Source: Acidisphaera sp035272265 (GTDB lineage Bacteria > Pseudomonadota > Alphaproteobacteria > Acetobacterales > Acetobacteraceae). From it: a stretch of DNA of 6,935 nt. A program made the translations under genes and the position numbers. Shown one piece after another: positions 5,542 to 6,935 of the stretch. Under the pieces are notes generated by a model, which searched no databases, was not told the DNA's origin, and worked only from the letters and a program-made list of their open reading frames with translations. Within the stretch, counting starts at the first letter, position 1; each line of letters begins with the position of its first letter. The stretch lies in the NCBI GenBank assembly GCA_035272265.1, contig DATEQV010000470.1:1-6935 (forward strand), written 5' to 3'.

Positions 5542-6935
5542 TCACGTCTCCGTATACGCCTCCACCGTGCCCATGCGGACCGCCGCCTTCAGCGTGGCGT
5601 AGTCGCGCTCGGCCTGATCGGCGTACGCCACCGCGAACTGCGCCACCGCCTCGTCGAACTGGTCGCTGCCGCCGAGATAGCCGCCGATCGTCGCTGCGTC
5701 GCCCGCCTTTGCGTGCGCGCGCGCGAGCACCCAGCCGCACGCCTTCGCGTAAACCGTCATCAGCTCTTCGTCGAACGTCTCCACCAGTGGCTTGATCTTG
5801 GCGTCGCGCAACTGGCGCACATAGAACTGCTTGCCACCCGGCCCCGTCACCCAGCCCAGGAACATGTCCGACGCTGGCTGCGTCAGGCGCTGGCCGATGA
5901 CGACACGCTGGCCGTGATGCGGATAGACGCTCTCACCCGCATACGGCTCCAGCACCGAGGCAACGGCTTCCTTGAACTGCAGGAACAGCGGGTCGTTCGA
6001 CTCCGACATTGTCAGCACAACCCAGCACCGCCGCCCGACGCTGCCGACGCCGACGACCTTCATCGCGGCGTCCACGAACCGGTAACGGTCCAACAACGTG
6101 CGCCGGTCGTCGGCCAGGGTCTCCCGGTAGTCCCGGAGGACCTGTTCGACCGCCGTCTCGAAGTCGGGCGCGCGCGCGATGTCCGGATGGAAGATCAGCG
6201 GCGGGGCGTCGCGGATGGTGACCTTGCCGCCGACCATGCCGGCCAGCTTCGGAAAGTCCATCTCCGACCCGTCCTGTGCGGCTGCCTTTTCGATCCGCGC
6301 CTCGACTCTCGGCCTTTCGTTCGCCGGCAGCGTCTGGAGCAAATCATCCGAAGTGACGCGCGCATACCAGACGTCGAGCGGATGCATCTGCGCGAAATCG
6401 CGCAGATGCTTGCGGTAGCTGCGCGCACAGGTTTCCGCGATGTCGCGGCCCTTGGCGTCCGAAAACCCGTTCTCGCGCGCCGCCAGCACGAAGGATGCGA
6501 CCAGCCGCTTGACGTCCCATTCCCAGGGTGCGGGCAGCGTCTCGTCGTAGTCGTTGATGTCGAAAAGGATGTTGCGTTCGGGTGTCGCGAACCCGCCGAA
6601 GTTCATCAGGTGGCAGTCGCCGCACGCCTGCACGTGCAGACCGGTTGCCGGCGTGTGCGCGAGGTCGGCCGCCATGATGCCGGCGCTGCCGCGAAAGAAC
6701 GCGAACGGCGACTGCAGCATGCGGCCGACGGATGGGCACCAGTTCCGGCACCCGGTCGGCGTCCGCCGCCTGCAGGATGTCCACCGGATTCGGGCGGTCC
6801 TTGGGCGGTTGCCACTCCGCATGGCGCGCGCGCGCCACCTTGTCGCGGAGCGCCTTGCCTGCATCCGTCCGCTCGTCGTGCGACAGGCCGTGCGGAGCCG
6901 TCTCGCTCGTCGCGTGATGGGCGGATACCGGCTCC
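5542..6935 (-). pseudogene. DUF2252 family protein, frameshifted, 5' end beyond window
   Basis: The - strand encodes a DUF2252 (COG4320-type) protein of unknown function, continuing past the right edge. From 6935 down to 6728 the frame reads AGKALRDKVARARHAEWQPP, then KDRPNPVDILQAA and RVPELVPIR, the usual N-terminal part. From 6726 down to the TGA at 5544-5542 the homology continues in another frame as GRMLQSPFAFFRGSAGIMAA and onward. Family members read VPIRYGRML here, so two bases of one Tyr codon appear missing around 6727. The main domain is otherwise complete: GDCHLMNFGGF (6598-6621 covers GDCHLMNF) and DINDYDET (6538-6561), which resemble the catalytic and metal-binding loops of phosphotransferase/kinase-fold enzymes, then WEWDVKRLVAS, later VGSVGRRCWV and QLRDAK, and a normal C-terminus (AYADQAERDYATL). 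That kinase likeness is inference. Without the indel the gene would be intact; a sequencing error is a real alternative. It converges on the Uma2 gene with a 25-nt gap. Confidence 0.83.
6727..6727 (-). other. Frameshift position in the DUF2252 gene
   Basis: On the - strand the bases read CCC ATC CGT, then a single C, then GGC CGC ATG CTG. The upstream frame ends sensibly at Arg (top-strand 6728-6730) and the downstream frame resumes at Gly (top-strand 6724-6726), leaving one unpaired base, 6727. The family consensus has one Tyr codon (TAC or TAT) between Arg and Gly, so the simplest event is loss of two bases. There is no slippery heptamer or internal Shine-Dalgarno beside it, which argues against programmed recoding. 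Confidence 0.75.

Noticed and set aside
5529..5543. GCCC-GGC-GGGC as a bidirectional terminator between the convergent Uma2 and DUF2252 genes
   Set aside because: It offers only a 4-bp stem and no T-run on either side, so it is indistinguishable from chance in GC-rich DNA.
6822..6837. Perfect 16-bp palindrome TGGCGCGCGCGCGCCA
   Set aside because: It lies inside coding sequence for VARARHA and is explained by alternating GC codons for Ala/Arg; nothing else suggests a binding site.

Overview
The window is GC-rich chromosomal DNA, most likely from an alphaproteobacterium. A sphingomonad-like organism is plausible, but no rRNA or other marker is present to settle this. The evidence is the RF2 N-terminus, which reads LLRRHLDWD across the frameshift as in alphaproteobacteria, the gene order amidase - PBP1A - prfB, and the strong G/C third-position bias, which also opens many long spurious ORFs opposite the real genes. 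These family and taxon assignments come from memory of protein families, not from a search.

Left part (1-4156), conserved core, all on the + strand: the 3' end of an N-acetylmuramoyl-L-alanine amidase, a complete class A penicillin-binding protein 1A (mrcA, 898 aa), and a complete prfB (peptide chain release factor 2). The gaps are only 60 and 30 nt, which fits co-transcription. The first two genes cut and build peptidoglycan; the third terminates translation at UGA and UAA. prfB carries the classical autoregulatory +1 programmed frameshift (AGGAGG, 3-nt spacer, CTT TGA C), so its product is joined from two frames and has 376 residues.

Middle part (4157-4952), decayed segment: a short intergenic stretch holds a REP/MITE-like inverted repeat and a 23-bp tandem duplication. 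A class I SAM-dependent O-methyltransferase follows. It lacks the roughly 40-50 N-terminal residues usual for its family and is cut by an in-frame TGA 33 codons before its natural end. I read it as a pseudogene unless sequencing error or read-through explains it.

Right part (4953-6935), accessory: an intact Uma2-family (DUF820) putative PD-(D/E)xK nuclease on + converges, with a 25-nt gap, on a DUF2252-family gene on -. The DUF2252 gene runs off the right edge and is split by an apparent 2-nt deletion near 6727.

I see no tRNA, rRNA, CRISPR array, transposase, phage gene or convincing undescribed multi-gene system. The points most worth checking are the prfB recoding site, the two independent gene disruptions within 2.4 kb, and the small repeats next to the truncated methyltransferase.
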